Of a DNA stretch of 64,000 nt, positions 63,784-64,000 are shown piece by piece. The DNA lies in contig JACKHO010000005.1 in the NCBI GenBank assembly GCA_020638955.1, forward strand, positions 1 through 64,000, given 5' to 3'. Numbering within the stretch: position 1 is the first letter of the stretch; the number at the start of each line of letters is the position of its first letter. A model generated the notes under the pieces. It was not told where the DNA came from. It ran no database searches and saw only the letters and a list, made by a program, of their open reading frames with translations. Origin of the DNA: Planctomycetaceae bacterium. Lineage in GTDB: Bacteria; Planctomycetota; Planctomycetia; Planctomycetales; Planctomycetaceae. A program made the translations under genes and the position numbers.

Positions 63784-64000
63784 TCCCTTTCTTTGTGGTG
63801 ACTTTCGAAGGGCCGTTCCCACGGCCTTTCTTCTTGCGCCGAAAGTTCTGGTCAGGCAGTCTGTCCTCGCTTTGTTCAATTCGAACAGAGTCCGCTTTGC
63901 GGCCCATGTTCTTTTCAAACGGGAGACCGAAATGATCCTTGTCGATCTGCAGGATGGCTGTTGCCGCAGTTGCAACGGCCAATTGGAAATCATCGCAGTC
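63767..64000 (-). CDS. 3' end of a gene running off the right edge
   Basis: A minus-strand frame is open from the window edge for 77 codons to a stop at 63767-63769. DDFQLAVATAATAILQIDKD is followed by a strongly basic, likely disordered tail (NFRRKKKGRGNGPSKVTTKK). The product is unknown. Confidence 0.5.
   Translation of the reverse strand, partial: DCDDFQLAVATAATAILQIDKDHFGLPFEKNMGRKADSVRIEQSEDRLPDQNFRRKKKGRGNGPSKVTTKKGISSPS

Overview
The window looks like a planctomycete chromosome segment carrying a large accessory block. Planctomycete hallmarks are very large WD40/caspase-like and vWA/caspase-like proteins with a signal peptide or membrane anchor, a cysteine-rich YHS-like secreted protein, ECF sigma factors next to a Ser/Thr kinase and FGE-sulfatase proteins, and replication-relaxation proteins paired with VirD4/TraG-type ATPases. 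No rRNA, CRISPR array or reverse transcriptase was found. The only RNA gene I can support is a tRNA-Ser(GGA). All family assignments are by eye from motifs.

Region 1 (1-16.6 kb) looks like ordinary chromosome. It holds a 1585-aa membrane protein with a degenerate caspase-like part and a vWA domain, a PAAR-like protein with a C-terminal HExxH (M91-like) putative toxin, a small exported protein, and a minus-strand run: WD40/pseudo-caspase giant, 113-aa protein, FliA/WhiG-type sigma factor, TssA/ImpA-like protein. A secreted HEAT/YHS-like protein follows. This suggests a type VI secretion (or related contractile system) neighbourhood.

Region 2 (16.7-34 kb) starts at the tRNA-Ser, with a tyrosine-recombinase remnant on one side and an intact recombinase on the other. 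It carries a NACHT/STAND-like NTPase fused to an FGE-sulfatase domain, an ECF sigma factor, and a protein with an FCD-like ligand domain. A complete IS3-family element (26388-27663, 25-bp inverted repeats, 3-bp target duplication) sits inside the 3' end of a replication-relaxation gene. That gene closes a tight minus-strand operon that also encodes a DNA-transfer ATPase, a membrane protein, an E1-like (ThiF) adenylyltransferase, a JAB/JAMM peptidase and, upstream, an E2-like protein with several small proteins. A ubiquitin-like conjugation set built into a conjugation operon is the most interesting system in the window.

Region 3 (34-42 kb) is cargo: a 1145-aa GAF/PAS histidine kinase with a receiver-like partner, convergent with two unknown genes, then a decayed IS3/IS407-type remnant. 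Region 4 (42.6-50 kb) has small mobile-element proteins, several without a visible Shine-Dalgarno sequence and two belonging to a paralogous family also present in region 2. It also has an excisionase-like HTH protein and a tightly coupled signalling operon (coiled-coil membrane protein, ECF sigma, Ser/Thr kinase, membrane FGE-sulfatase protein). Region 5 (50-64 kb) looks like the backbone of a second plasmid- or ICE-like element: helically phased repeats, an HTH/coiled-coil protein, a replication-initiator-like protein, a DnaG-like primase, a second relaxation/coupling pair, an XRE regulator with a palindromic operator, a ParE/RelE-type toxin-antitoxin pair, a methyltransferase-like fragment and a DUF2958 protein. 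A metallophosphoesterase-NTPase-repeat giant, possibly a defence or conflict protein, is inserted in it.
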